DNA of 64,000 nt from Neoceratodus forsteri (GCA_016271365.2 CM057452.1:1239967001-1240031000), one strand, 5' to 3'; positions 34,158 through 45,721 are shown, counted from the first letter of the stretch. Notes: generated from the letters alone by a model not told the origin. A program made the numbers and translations.

Positions 34158-35531
34158 ATGAGGATTTCCCCATTAGGTTTGGTTCCCAAAAAACAGGAAG
34201 GGGGCTTTAGGGTGATTCATCACCTATCCTTTCCTGAAGGTGAGTCGGTGAACAATTTTATTGGCGAGGAATATAGTAAAGTGACATATTCCACCCTGGA
34301 GGATGCAGTCCGGGTTATCCGGGCAACTGCAGATGCATGGATGGCTAAGACAGACATAGAGTCAGCTTTCAGATTACTTCTGGTTAGAAGGGAGGATTGG
34401 GACCTGTTGGGGTTTAAAATTGGAGGACAGTACTATTTTGACAAAGTCATGCTCATGGGTTGCTCTATAGCGTGCACCACATTCGAAGCCTTCAGCACAT
34501 GTTTACAGTGGATATTTCAAAAAAGGACTGGTTATAAAACAGTGATTCACTACTTGGATGATTTCCTTTTCATAGGCAGTGGGAAAAGAGAAACAGAAAG
34601 AATGTTAGCCAGTTTCCAACAGCTGTGTAAGGAACTAGGGGTCCCGCTGGCACCTGAAAAAACAGAAAGGCCCAGTAGGGTATTAGAGTTTCTGGGCATC
34701 GAGATAGATGTTCCGGGGGAGATATTTCGGTTGCCAGACAAAAAAGTGGAGAAATTGAAGGGGCTAATTAAGATACATACCAGTAGAAGAACAGTACAAC
34801 TAAAACAGGTACAACAAGTATTGGGACATCTGAATTTCGTGTGCAGGGCTATTGGGCCAGAGAAGGCTTTCACAAAAAGGCTAGCAAGGGTCACAGCCAG
34901 AGCGACCAGGCCACACCATTGGGTAGACATGACAAAGGGAGTCAAGGAGGACTTCAAAGTATGGGAGGAATTCCTTAGGGAATATAATGGCTGCTCTTTC
35001 TGGCAAGAGGAATGGGTGTATAACATTGACCTCGATCTTTACACAGATGCAGCCGAGGGCCTGGGCATGGGGGGCTATCTGAGGTGCAGATGGTTCACAG
35101 GGCCATGGCCTTCAGATTGGGTAAGGGATGATAAGGTGAAAGATACAACATTGTTAGAGATCATGCCCATCTGGGCATGCACCCTGGTTTGGGGAGAAGA
35201 ATTACAGGATCAAAAAGTAACATTTTGGTGTGACAATAGAGCAGTGGTAGAGGTTTTGAATAACAGGGGAGCCAGGTCAGAAACAGTCATGCAAGTTTTG
35301 TGACTGCTGGTGCTAAGGGCATTGCACTTGAACATGTCATTCAGAGTGAAACACATAGAGGGGGTACACAACACACTGGCTGACAGCCTTTCCCATCTGC
35401 AGCTGGAGCGTTTCCGGAGGCTGGCACCAACAGCGGAGGAGCAAAAAACACCCATACCAATGAACATATGGGACGTTGGCAAGAAGGAGCAGAAATGTTG
35501 TTTTGCAGTTCATGGGTGCCACGGACTCTGA
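34158..35531 (+). pseudogene. Ngaro reverse transcriptase-RNase H
   Basis: One frame throughout, broken only by a TGA at 35301-35303. RT: LGLVPKK at residue 7, KTDIESAF at 64-71, MGCSIACTTFEAFS at 100 and the catalytic YLDD at 132-135. RNase H: YTDAAEG (Asp 297), LLEI (Glu 334), WCDN (Asp 359) and, past the stop, NTLADSLSH supplying the fourth acidic residue. The active-site set is therefore intact apart from the stop. The usual N-terminal lead-in (about 33900-34150) is frameshifted. The end overlaps the recombinase ORF by 56 bases, as is usual in this group. Confidence 0.9.
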
Positions 35532-36360
35532 GGGCCACGATGGGGCCTGGCGAGTGTTTCAAACATTCAGGGCAAATCACCACATGGAGGTAAATAGGCC
35601 ATTCACAGAAAAACAGTTGGGGAAGTTCACCATGGACCAGTGGCAGAAGGGGACAGCCCATGCCACAGTGGGGGTTTACTTGGCAGGTATTAGTGTGATC
35701 TGCAGTCTAAAAAGATGGCAGGACCCAACAAAATCAATGCTCATTAGAAGAATGATGCAAGGATGGGGTAGGTTAAAACAAGGGACGTTGGATAATAGGA
35801 GACCAATAGGGGAACAGTGGCTGGTGAAACTGAAGGGTGTGTTGCCAGCAATATGCAGATCAAAGGCCGAGGCCCAGTTATACCACACAATTTATGTGGT
35901 AATGTTTGCGAGGGTCATGAGAGTGAGTGAAGTGGTTGCCATGGCAGGCAAGACAGGGAAAGGGGACTGGAATGGGAAGATTTAAGTTGGGATGAAAGAA
36001 ATACAGGTAATGATTAAGAGGTCAAAGACAGATCAAAGGGGACAGGGTTGCATGGTAACACTGAAGAAACATGTAGAGGGCACAGTATGCCCAGTACAGG
36101 CTTTTTGGGCTTTCGCGGCAGAGCGTGGAAATAGGACAGGGAAATTACTTCTGCATGGGGATGGAAGCAGAGTCACGAGTTATCAAGTCACAGCATTGCT
36201 CAAGAAGGGCATGCAATCCCTGGGGGAGGATCCAATGAATTATCCCTCCCACTCCTTATGGATAGGGGCTGCCTCACAGTGGGCAGTGGCAGGGGAGATG
36301 GAGAATAATATTTTGGAGTAGGGGCGCTGGCGGTCGGTTAGTTACAAAAGATACATTTGA
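35476..36360 (+). pseudogene. Ngaro tyrosine recombinase
   Basis: One frame with stops at 35983-35985 and 36319-36321. Motifs in order: ARVMRVSEVVAM (first catalytic Arg), IKRSKTDQ (Lys region), YPSHSLWIGAAS, GRW and SYKRYI (Tyr). In related enzymes the third motif reads H-x-x-R; here the Arg is Trp (TGG at 36259-36261), a C-to-T change from CGG. The enzyme would join a circular DNA copy into the genome without a target-site duplication. With the Arg lost and two stops this copy is dead. Confidence 0.88.
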
Positions 36361-36399
36361 GCACTGCAGTGTGGGGACTAATGTATCGTTTATGTTGGG

Positions 36400-37089
36400 A
36401 CAGACAGGGAGCCACGGGGGGGGGTGGACAAGGGAGAGATGATATGATAGTGAGAAATAAGATCATAAATAAGATATTTATTCTGTCTAAACCCTATAGG
36501 AAGACGGAGGATCACGGAAGTCTGGATCTGCGGCCACTCCTATATTTATTGGGGAGAAAGGAGAGCTGAGAAAAAGGCTGGGGGAAAGCAGCTTTACCAG
36601 GAGGTGAAACAGTGTAAATTGGTATAGCATGGCATCCGAGGGATGAGATGGACGCAGCTGCTCCCCACCTTGAAAGAGCTGAAGGAGCGGTGACCCACTC
36701 CAGACTTAATTATTATACATTTAGGGGGTAATGACCTTGGGGGTAAGCCATGGGTAGACACATATATGCAGATAAAAAGGGACTTAGATACAATACAGCA
36801 GTGGTGGCCTAAGGAATGCCTGGCCTGGTTGGATATGATACCAAGGAGGGTTTGGAGACTGGAACACAGCCATAGAGCTGTGGATAGGGCCAGGAAAAAG
36901 ATGAACAGAAGGGTAGGGACATTGGTGAAAAGGATGGGAGGACAAGTACTATTACGGGGTGTGGAAGAGTGGGTAGAAGATTTCTATAGGTCAAACGGCA
37001 TCCACCTGTCAGATCTGGCCACAGATATGTTTAATACGGAAATGATGGGTTTTATAGAAGCATGGAGGAGTTATGCAAAAAATGGTTAA
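36400..37089 (+). pseudogene. Ngaro SGNH-hydrolase-like ORF
   Basis: Same frame as the recombinase. Block I is VWICGHSYIYWGERRAEK at about 36520 (Ser of GHS), then GIRGMRWTQLLPTLKEL at 36635, LIIIHLGGNDLGG at about 36710 (Asn of GGND), IPRRVWR, and RSNGIHLSDLATDMF near the end. The final block normally reads D-x-x-H; here Asp is Asn while His remains. Stops occur near 36620 and 36690. This domain is a known extra ORF of vertebrate Ngaro elements, thought to be an esterase of unknown role. Confidence 0.82.
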
Positions 37090-37199
37090 AAAAAGGGAGA
37101 GAAAAGAAGGTTTGGAGGTGGTCTCCCCAAGGTGGAAGGGGGACAGTACCCTATAGGAAAGCCAGTCATCCAACGCAAGCTGGAGACTGGCTAGTGGGG

Positions 37200-37536
37200 A
37201 AAAGGGGAGGAGGAGAGGGGAAGAAAAAGGAATAAGACGAAAAGAGGAAGAAGCTGAAGGAGGAAAGCGGTCTCGGTTTTCACCATTACCTAACAGAAAA
37301 GGAGAAGAAGAAGGCAACCAGGTTCTCACCTGGGGGGAGAAAAAGAGGAAGAAAGAGAGATGATCAGAGATGGATATATGGAGAAAATAAATGAAATTGT
37401 GAGAGATATAATAATAAAAGATGATGAAATGGAACATGGAATTATGATACATAAATAAATTAATTGCCAATCTGAGCACAACAACAAACAATGGTCTCTG
37501 TCTTTTTGTGAGGGAAAAGGGGTGAATCTGGGACAA
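37200..37536 (+). repeat. Ngaro split direct repeat B1
   Basis: Matches 37925-38265 with small differences (e.g. CTCGGTTTTCACCATT against CTGTTTTCACCGTT) and ends GGGACAA at 37536. Part of the 3' B1-A2-B2 arrangement. Confidence 0.85.
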
Positions 37537-37924
37537 CGGAGTTTACCCTTTAAGGGGCAGACCAGGTGGTCCTGGTGCACCCCTTCCCTTGTCATCAAGA
37601 TGGTGTGTTCAGAAGAGGAGGGGGAAGGAAGGGGAGGCGCCCGGGGATAGAACAATGGCCAAGCAACAGGAAGGGGAGGGGCAAATGGAGGTACATAATG
37701 GACAACACAGAAGTGGTTCAGCCACTTTTGCTGGAGTTTTGATCCCTCCTGCCCACCCTACAAAATAGAGCAAGAGGGAAACACAGTCAAAAAAGGGACT
37801 ATATGGTAGGGCTGTAAAAGGTGGATGACAGAGGTGTCCGATTGGACCATTATGGGACTGCCAAAGGTGGATGGCAGGTAATAATATGGTTATTGGACTG
37901 CCAAAGGTGGAGGGCAGAAAAAGG
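37537..37924 (+). repeat. Ngaro repeat A2
   Basis: 388 bp between the two B repeats, starting CGGAGTTTACCCTTTAAGGG. It contains a short duplicated block, GGACTGCCAAAGGTGGA, at about 37856 and 37900. A matching A1 at the element's 5' end was not found. Confidence 0.7.
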
Positions 37925-38265
37925 GGGAGAAAGGGGTGGAAGGAGGGGGGGCAAGAAAAAGGAATAAGACGAAAAGAGGAAGAAGCTGAAGGAGGAAAGC
38001 GGTCTGTTTTCACCGTTACCTAACAGAAAAGGAGAAGAAGAAGGCACCCAGGTTCTCACCTGGGGGGGAGAAAAAGAGGAAGAAAGAGGGATGATCAGAG
38101 ATGGATATATGGAGAAAATAAATGAAATTGTGAGAGATATAACAATAAAAGATGATGAAATGGAACATGGAATTATGATATATAAATAAATAAATTGCCA
38201 ATCTGTGCACAACAACAAACAATGGTCTCTCTTTTTGTGAGGGAAAAGGGGGGAATCCGGGACAA
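37925..38265 (+). repeat. Ngaro split direct repeat B2 (right terminus)
   Basis: Second copy of B1, ending GGGACAA at 38265. LINE ORF1 sequence follows at once (TGCTCACTAG). Confidence 0.85.
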
Positions 38266-39809
38266 TGCTCACTAGTATGTCCTAAAGCCCCACACAAGGT
38301 ACATTTGAGCTTGTTACACAGACTATTTATGTGCCCAGTCTCACCACATCTATGACATGCTTTGGGCTGACCCTGATAAAAAAGGACCCCTCTGTCTCGA
38401 CCAATCAAAAAGCTGTTGGGTAAGTGTCGCAATCCTGTTTCAGTTGTATGTGGTACAATCCACACCCTCCATTCCCCAGTTCAGATTTTTTCATCATCGG
38501 AATTCACCTCAGGATTCCCCATCACTGTACATCTTTGCATAAGGCAGTATAATATATCAGTTACACTGACTCCCTCATTCCTAAATAAGACAGTGATTGT
38601 TCTGTTTGCAGGTTTAAACAAAGGGATGGCTTCAGGGGGTGTCCAGAGTGGGACTGATTTCAGCATATGATATAATTCCCAAAACTTTTGCAGTCCCCTA
38701 GAGAATTTAAAGCTAATGTCAAAAGATCGTTCGCCTGAAATATGAATTTATGCTTAAATTTCAGCTGATGTAAACTTTATGGAGCCTTTAATCAAAGATC
38801 TTGCAATGAACAAGCGGTCAGGGAATGTTTCCATTCCACCTTTGTAAATTAGCCTAACTGCATTGTGTCTTTAAGCGGGGAAAACAGGCTCCCTGGAAAA
38901 TGATGCATATATTCTATCTCCTCTTCTGTATTGCTGTCTCCCTGAATCTTCAGTTGGTGAATTTTCAGCAGTACTAGGCCCAGCACCATCCGGAATATCA
39001 GTATTAAGTCTCTTTGAGTTATTTAGGGGTGCAGGCACTTTATTATTACTCTCGCTTACTAGCTCCGTAGTAGTAAACTGAAACTTTGGGTTTTTTCATT
39101 AAATTTAGAGCTTCAGGAATATGTAGCAGGGAAACAGCAGTGTTTGCAGTGTTTATATTTTTTTCTAAAGAAGGTTGAGTCTGATCCATTACTTCAGTGC
39201 TTCATTCCATGTTTTGGAGCTGATCTATATGGATAGGGGATGAGTCCGACACCCAGCGCACAAAAAGATGAGTGGAGTTTGTTCTTGCCCTAAACACTGG
39301 AGGAGGGTACTTCAGATCAGGCTCTGCAGGCTGCTGTCTTCACGATGGTGATCCTGCTGCCTCTGTGTGGATTCTTCCAGCTGGTCCTGAGGTTAAGAGC
39401 TGGGCCTGTGCCTGGTTGCTCAGGAGCAGTTCTCTATCCAGTGAGTTCTCTTGTTGCTTAGAGATTTTTTTTTTTTTGCGCAATTACAACCTTCAATTCT
39501 TTTTGCCATTGCAAAAAAAAGCTGCTCTTCCTTCAGGAGCTGTGTTTTCAGCTCTTCTGTTGGCAAATTCTCCACTGTGGTTGTGTTTTTTTGAATATCT
39601 TTCATGTTTCTCTCCGTGTGTAGCAAGTCTGTGTCTAGAACATCTTGTGGTTGTTCAGTCTCCATTATCTCCATTTCAGATGCTATCTCCAAAGAAATTG
39701 GTGTATCAAAAAACTTCTTGGCCTCTTGAGATTGCATGGCAGTGCAGAAGACCAGCTCCACTACCTTCAGCACATCCATCTCCTTCAAGGGTTCAGCAGC
39801 AGTGGCCAT
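38266..39809 (-). pseudogene. Tx1-like ORF1 with CCHC zinc knuckles
   Basis: The minus-strand start is at 39809 (MATAAEPLKEMDVLKVVELV); a Glu/Lys-rich N-terminal part runs to 39420. The conserved core is at 38666-38481 (RTITVLFRNEGVSVTDILYC) and, after a frame change, ETGLRHLPNSFLIGRDRGVL at about 38440. Two knuckles follow: CHRCGETGHINSLC and CTLCGALGHTSEHC. In Tx1-type LINEs this protein binds element RNA. The reading is cut by the Ngaro insertion directly after the second knuckle; the tail is at 30682-30850. Confidence 0.8.
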
Positions 39810-39845
39810 CTCCCAGGCCAGAGGCTCCCCCTATAGTTCAGTAGA

Positions 39846-39915
39846 TGAATTTCCCTGGTGTTCTGGCCAAATTTCCCCCATTCACTAAAATTACCACCAA
39901 CTGCTTAATCTTGTT
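39846..39915 (+). mobile_element. tRNA-derived SINE copy 2, right part
   Basis: CCCTGGTGTTCTGGCCAAAT and the following CCCCCATTCACTAAAATTAC continue the SINE left at 26997 and resemble the block in copy 1 around 5560-5600. The 3' end is not defined; no microsatellite tail is visible. Confidence 0.65.
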
Positions 39916-42240
39916 CAATGTCAGTTGGCATCTATCTGTATTCTTCTCCCCTGGAATGAGGCTGAAAATAGGCAGAATTGTCTCGTCCACCTTTCCCGAT
40001 CAACAAAAACTAAAAAAAAAATGTGATGCTACATAATCCATATGGGCAGCTCAAAGGGATTTTTGCAGCATCACATACCAAGGGCTTCTGTAAAATCTCA
40101 AAACTCTTACCCTTAAATTATTTTTTATAATTACTAACTCTAAGTTCTTTCTGTCAATTAGTTAAAAAAGAAAGCTCAAAAGTGAATTAATCATTACTGA
40201 AGCTACCACATGTCACATCCAGTTTCGCACTTTCCTCATTTCACCCCCTGCACTCTAGCTGCTGAGTGTGATGCATTTTGCATGCTGTTCCATTGCTTGC
40301 TTGCCTACTGTTTTGTCTTGATTGCTCTTGGCCCCACTTATTGAACCTGCTGCCCTCTGGCTCTTGGCCACGTTCACTCCTGGTAAGTCCTCTCCATATA
40401 CTTTGCTGGTGTGGCTGCCACATCTTCAGAGTGCCATGAGCACTTGTCACCTTCTTCATTCCTGGGAGAAAAATTAAGCTGAAAACAATTGGCAGTTCTA
40501 AACAGAGTACACTCACACTTCTGTAGTTTGAGTGACAGCCCTCAGCTGTCTTATGCTCACCATTTTAGCCATCTGGTTATAATGAAAAATTACATCATGG
40601 TTTTCCAGGTGTAATCAAGAGAAGTCAGCAATTATATTTCCATTATCCTTGCCATGTCTAGTCATGTTGGCAGCCAGCAAGGGTTCTTTAAGCTATTTTT
40701 ACCTTCTATTTTCTAATGTTTGAGTCCGTGCATACCCTTCCCTAAATGCACCCAACCATCTTTACCATGCTTAACACAGGTTGGGGGTAGATCACAAACA
40801 CAGAATGATAATCATGATACTATCTCAAAAGTCAAGCCCACAAACACACATAGCTGTTTTTTCTTTTCTTAAATGTTGTATAAGGAAGCTGAATAACTGT
40901 TGTTCCTATTTTGGTATCCAAAACTCTTATTCAAAACAAAAATCAGTACTGAATGTCTCTTCTGCATTTTCCTTATCAGTTTAAATGATCTTTGGCAGTT
41001 TAAAAAATAAGATAATGGTAACTGCCAGGTGTTGGAAAATGCTTTATATAAGTTACATTTCTCAGTGGAAAGAAAATATAACCATTCAGTCAACTTCTCT
41101 GCACTAATTAGCAGCACATTACTTTAGTCCCAAATCATATATTGAAATCAGTGCAGCTACATTTTTCCATACAGTATAACTATGGAATGGAATGTTTCTT
41201 CTTCATCTTCTGCTTTTGGCATGTTTTCTTGTCCAGGGGGCAATTATACTGAATTGGATCCCCTCCAGTATGACTTCCATGAAACATTCACTGACTGCTG
41301 AGTCTGGAGAAAAAAAAGCACTATTCTAGTGAAGGAACTGATCTAATATTTGGCATCACTTGAAAGTATTTCCCTTCTTGGCCCAGATATTTTCCCTGTT
41401 TCTTTAGATTGCAATTTGTCTTAAAGACACAAAGGTCATCTGGGACTATTAAATCTTAATGTGGAATATTAAAATGAACTTATGTCAGAAAAAAGAGCCC
41501 CCTCAACATGCATTCAGCCAGTACTAATGCAGGCTGGAATGAATGTGCTGTTTAGTATCATGAGTAATATACAGCTGTAAATCTCAGTCAGAATGGTACA
41601 GTAGGGGCATACTTATTTTGTATTTAGATCAGCTTACACAAACATTTATGAAAATGAGTCATTCCTGTCAAAAAGAGGAACATCTCTATACTGGAAAGAA
41701 AACACATTTTTCAACACCTCTCCATTGCAAACTGTCCATTTAAATAGTGGAACAGAATACTTCTCTTTCTGTTAGCAAGAGTCTAAGCTCCCTTCTATTT
41801 CAAACAAAACCTGCTTCATAAAAAGCAGGGCTGTGTATTGAACCAATAAGTTCCCTGAATACAATGAACAATGGACTATTCTTTATTTGGAAATGAATGG
41901 TGGCCACTCTTTGGGTTTTTGTACTTGGGGAAAATAAAAACAATAACAAAAATCATTAAATACCTGTCCCCTCTTACTGAGGTGGTCAGGGCTACTTCCA
42001 TATACTAACCTCCCCACTCTTAGTGATTTCCACAACCACCCCATTGCCTTTCCGTATTCTTACATAGAAAAAAAATCTAAAGTAAAAACAGCCAATTTAT
42101 CTGAGCCGGTACAGTGCCAGCTCTGAATACCATCTTTTTAAATGAACTCTGTCTCTGGCCTGAATTCCCAAGGACCTAAAGGGCTGGAATTTCCAACAAG
42201 GCCCCAACCAAAAATCCATAAATGGGGCAACATGCGTGAC
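39916..42240. other. Unassigned sequence
   Basis: About 2.3 kb with only short open frames on both strands and no motif I can name. Possibly unique intergenic or intronic DNA. Confidence 0.4.
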
Positions 42241-42525
42241 TATCCCAGCCAGATCAGTGGTCCCACCTCTCTAACCTAACGTGCACTGTCTGACACTCTG
42301 TAATGATGTTAATGGCAGTTTAAGCAGCTTGTGATTGGAGGAAGGAGGTGAGAATGCTGTCTGTGTCATTTAATTATGCTAGTCAGATTAAGCAATCAGT
42401 GTGCCTAGCATCACTGAATAGCACAGCCCACTTCTGTGTATACAATGCACAGGATGTTAATGATTACATTACAGAGTAGCAGCCTGTCTGTTTTGGGAGA
42501 GGGGACCACTGATCTAGCCAGGATA
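42241..42525. mobile_element. Non-autonomous terminal-inverted-repeat element (hAT-like MITE)
   Basis: Left end CCAGATCAGTGGTCCCACCT (42249) pairs with right end GAGAGGGGACCACTGATCT (42497). A second inner pair, CTCTGTAATGATGTTAAT and its counterpart near 42450, extends the fold. CAGTGGTCCC is a common hAT-type terminus. It has no coding capacity. A target-site duplication is not clear because the inverted repeat runs on beyond the CAGTG ends. Confidence 0.65.
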
Positions 42526-43676
42526 TTTACTACTATTGCTATCCAATCATGTCTGTGGGATCACGAAGGAGGACCTTCTTGAGAATGTTGGCACTCCTGG
42601 ACCTTGGACAAGATGGGCTGTGGGGGCACCTTAAAATGACAGTATCAGGAGCTGGCACTTTTCCAGCATCTCAGCACCACTGTTACTTTAGATGTGTTTT
42701 TCCAAAAGAGTAATGGAGTGAGAGAGTGTGTGACCCCCTGAGGCAAGAGGTTGGTAGCCAGGGGACTAACCCCTGTCACCTAGAAAGGAGGAGATGGATT
42801 AGTAAAGGACTTTTTTTCAGACACAAATAATGAATAACTGGATAATAATGACCCACATATTTGGGTCCACAAATATGAATACTAAGCCAAACATGGAAAG
42901 TAGGGCATTGCCCTAATACAAATAATTTGTTTACATCTTCTGTATTACTGTTGATATAAAGAAAACAGCACATGTTGTGATCCCTGGCACTATACAATTG
43001 TGAGAGAATCCAGAAATAGATGTTTATCATGTCTGTTGCTGTGTCAGTGGGCGCAGACGTAAGAGACCAAGAAGAATGCTCATTTATTTAGCTCCATAGA
43101 AAGTCACTAAACACCCAAGACTTAATCCTCATGGTGGAGTCAGAGAGGCTGTCCCATCCCCCTTAAACAAAAACTCAGTTATTTTAGAGCTCCTTTGTGG
43201 TATCAGGTCTGCAGGGGGCATCTGTCATCCTCCAGCCAAGATTCTTTTCTTTGGAGATATGGCTTGACCATCATCAAGATGGCAACTTGATCAGATTTTT
43301 CACTACCCTCCATGCAAAATCCATCCAAATATGCATGCCTATTTTTGGATTGCAGCTCCCAGGGTATAATTAAATAATCCATCAAGACTACAAGTCTTCT
43401 GTTGGTATATTAATTTCTTCTGCATTTTAACTGTGCAGGCTTGGTATATGCATCACGTAACTTAAGAGGTCTAAACAGCCACACAAACAACAAGCACAGG
43501 CTTCACTATGGCCCTTGTGACCATGGCAGCAGGTCCAGGTGACCTGGTAAAATAAAAGGCAGGTTTGCTCAACTTCTGATGGAAATAGGGAACTAAAAAC
43601 TATCTACACTGAGGACTGAAAATGATATTGTCAGCACTTCTCAAAGGTTGACAGATGTGGAGCTCTACATTTTTTA
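42526..43676. other. Unassigned sequence
   Basis: No coding motif or recognised repeat. Confidence 0.4.
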
Positions 43677-43878
43677 TTTTTATTTTGTTGTTTAACCAGG
43701 AGTAGCACACTAAGCTGAAAGCTTTTTTTCAGGAGCAACCTGGGAGCACAGGGAAGTTAAGTGACTTGCTCAGGGTCACAGAGTATGCAAGTGGAAGCTG
43801 TGGGATTCAAAGCCATGTCTGGTCTGCTGGATGTCACCAGATTTGCAGCTCAGAGCCTTAAACCACTGTGCTACCTAA
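43677..43878 (-). mobile_element. MIR-like SINE, minus strand
   Basis: Contains GAAGTTAAGTGACTTGCTCA and GGGTCACAGAGT, then CCTTAAACCACTGTGCTACC: the reverse complement of a MIR/CORE-type SINE with its tRNA head at the right. The 3' module (GTTTAACCAGGAGTAGCACAC) is shared with the copy at 50246. Confidence 0.75.
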
Positions 43879-44721
43879 ATATATTCTAAAAATGGGAAAC
43901 AGTACCATAGGCTTTCTCACCACACAGCTCCAGAATCAGGACCACACCATTGGGCTCCTCTGGATAGTACAGAGGACCAGTAACATTACAGTTGGAGGAG
44001 CAACCTCTACTTAGTGGGCTTTCTAGAGGGCCATGAAGGCTGAAATATAAACTCCTTTCTCCAAAATGGGATTCCTATAATTCTGAGACCCCAGTGCTCA
44101 AAACAGATTGAAATAAAGTGGTCCCAGTGCTCACTTGCAGCCCCCCCCAAAAAAAAACCCAAGAGATTGTCTTCATCGCTTAGTAGATCAATTCTTTCAT
44201 CTTCCTGTAAAACAAAATGATGATGCTGGCAACAGAGATGGGGCACATCTGCTGGCAGAGACACAATACACAAATATTTTCTGACTTCTCCCTGTCCCTG
44301 TCAGAATGAAGAAGGACCTTCACAAATGCTAGAAAAGTACTAAGGTAGTTTGTGATCCCCTACAGTCCACAGCACCTTGTGTATCTGCAGATACTGAAGG
44401 AAAGGGTGACTCATTTCTTTGAGACCACAGAATGTGCCAAATCCTTCATCACAAGGTATTGATCTTAGTTGAACCTGTCAGGATGAGATGTGGCTGAAAC
44501 ATCACACAGAAATTCCTCCTCATATCAGGTTATGTTTATAGCCCTATCACAGACCAGCAAGAGACATCCCTAATATCTGAAAAACCCTCCAATAGCCCCT
44601 TTGCCAACTGAAAAGGATCCCTGACTGTCTTTACTCACAAAGTGATAGAAAGAAAAAAAAATAAACAATGCAATGGACCAATAATGGTGCACTCACCTCT
44701 TCCACACCCTTGGAGCTACAG
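43879..44721. other. Unassigned sequence
   Basis: No recognised feature until the possible exon. A polypyrimidine-rich stretch before 44720 could serve as a 3' splice site. Confidence 0.35.
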
Positions 44722-45011
44722 AAATAGCAGGGACTACAGTGCTTCTTCAGATAGTCCACTGACCTCCATGACAGTAGATTTGCTCCCTGGAAGAGACATC
44801 AGTGATGGACCAGGACCTATACCTCACCTTCAAATTCATGGTTCCTGCAGTAAAGGAATTTTAACTCCACCAAGATCATGGGCCAAAGCATCAGGCTCAA
44901 CCAGCCTCATGCCAAGTACTTACTCTGGCTCTGAGGATACCTATGACACCACTGAATACCCACTGCCACTGAAAAAGACAGTCCAAAATGATGAACTCCA
45001 CCTAAATACAG
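44722..45011 (+). CDS. Possible host-gene exon, unrecognised
   Basis: An open frame of about 95 codons bounded by plausible splice sites: a pyrimidine-rich tract (CACCTCTTCCACACCCTT) and AG at 44720-44721, and CAG|GTAATA at 45011. The peptide is polar and Ser/Pro/Thr-rich: SSDSPLTSMTVDLLPG, GPGPIPHLQIHG, KGILTPPRSWAK, STYSGSEDTYDTTEYPL. This looks like a disordered cytoplasmic tail of a signalling or adhesion protein. No stop or frameshift interrupts it, unlike the transposon ORFs around it. It is not similar to any element in this window. I cannot name the gene, and a chance open frame remains possible. Confidence 0.4.
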
Positions 45012-45721
45012 GTAATATTGGCTAACTGAGTATACTTTATTTTTCAGCTTGAGCCACCCTTTTGTGAAACAATCATATGAAAGGATATGGGTCTTCCAAC
45101 TAAGGATCTCATCCCTCTCTTAAAAGGACAAGCCTCCTGCCTTTTGTATAACTGAATTTTGTAAGTGAATGGCAATGTTAATGTAAGCCCTCATTCTCTC
45201 CTTCTTTAAGTTTTTGGGGGCCTGTTTGGTTTAGAAAGTGCTGTAACCTTAATGACTGTTGTTAGGATACTGTTAGTTTTTTTTATTTCATTGGTACCAT
45301 GGTCATCAGAAATGTACACTTGGGTAGAGTAAGAATGGCTTTTATGTATGTGGAGCATGATGCATAAAAACAAAAGGAAATAGTAGGAAACTGTGAGAAA
45401 AGAACATGAGACATGGCTAATATGTAGATGAGTTGATAGACTCCATACAGTCAGCAACAGTGCAAGCTGTGACCACACCACATGGTTACTGAGTTCCCCT
45501 TAGACTCTACATGTGGAGAAGGAAGATATATTTTTAGTGCTGCAGTGGGTGGAGCCCAGCAGACCTCTTGCTTTGAGAAAAAGGACTCCTGCATTCCTTT
45601 CAAATAAACAACATGTTGGAGAGACAAAAAAAGTCACGTCCGTGTTGAAACACTCCACGCTCGCATTATTTATTTTTTTACTTTCAGTGTGGTCCATGAC
45701 TGCTGAAACACATAACCCCCA
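45012..45721. other. Unassigned sequence
   Basis: Overlapping open frames on both strands at 45500-45773 read as shadows. No motif recognised. Confidence 0.35.

Larger units (their letters stand above)
30900..38265 (+). mobile_element. Ngaro-type (DIRS group) tyrosine-recombinase retroelement
   Basis: Carries in order a gag-like ORF with a Cys/His finger (32463-33780), RT-RNase H (34158-35531), tyrosine recombinase (35476-36360), an SGNH-hydrolase-like ORF (about 36400-37089) and a 3' B1-A2-B2 split direct repeat. The SGNH domain, the absence of a methyltransferase domain and the split direct repeats distinguish Ngaro from DIRS1/PAT. The right end at 38265 (GGGACAA) is exact because B1 ends with the same bases at 37536. 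The left end is approximate. The element lies inside ORF1 of a Tx1-like LINE. All ORFs carry stops. Confidence 0.85.
26998..39845 (-). mobile_element. Tx1-like LINE (L1 group), minus strand, split by a Ngaro element
   Basis: Its two flanks are halves of one SINE, which fixes the ends to within a few bases. On the minus strand it begins at about 39845, has ORF1 from 39809, is interrupted between 38265 and about 30900 by a Ngaro retroelement, then finishes ORF1, carries ORF2 and ends near 26998 with AATAAA-like and GTTTGTTTGTTT sequence. The ORF1 CCHC knuckles and the ORF2 RT type point to the Tx1 branch found in frogs and fish. Without the insert it is about 5.5 kb. Confidence 0.8.

Noticed and set aside
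37009..38013. Long minus-strand frames antisense to the Ngaro 3' repeats
   Set aside because: The two frames repeat the same peptide because B1 and B2 are direct repeats; there is no evidence of coding.
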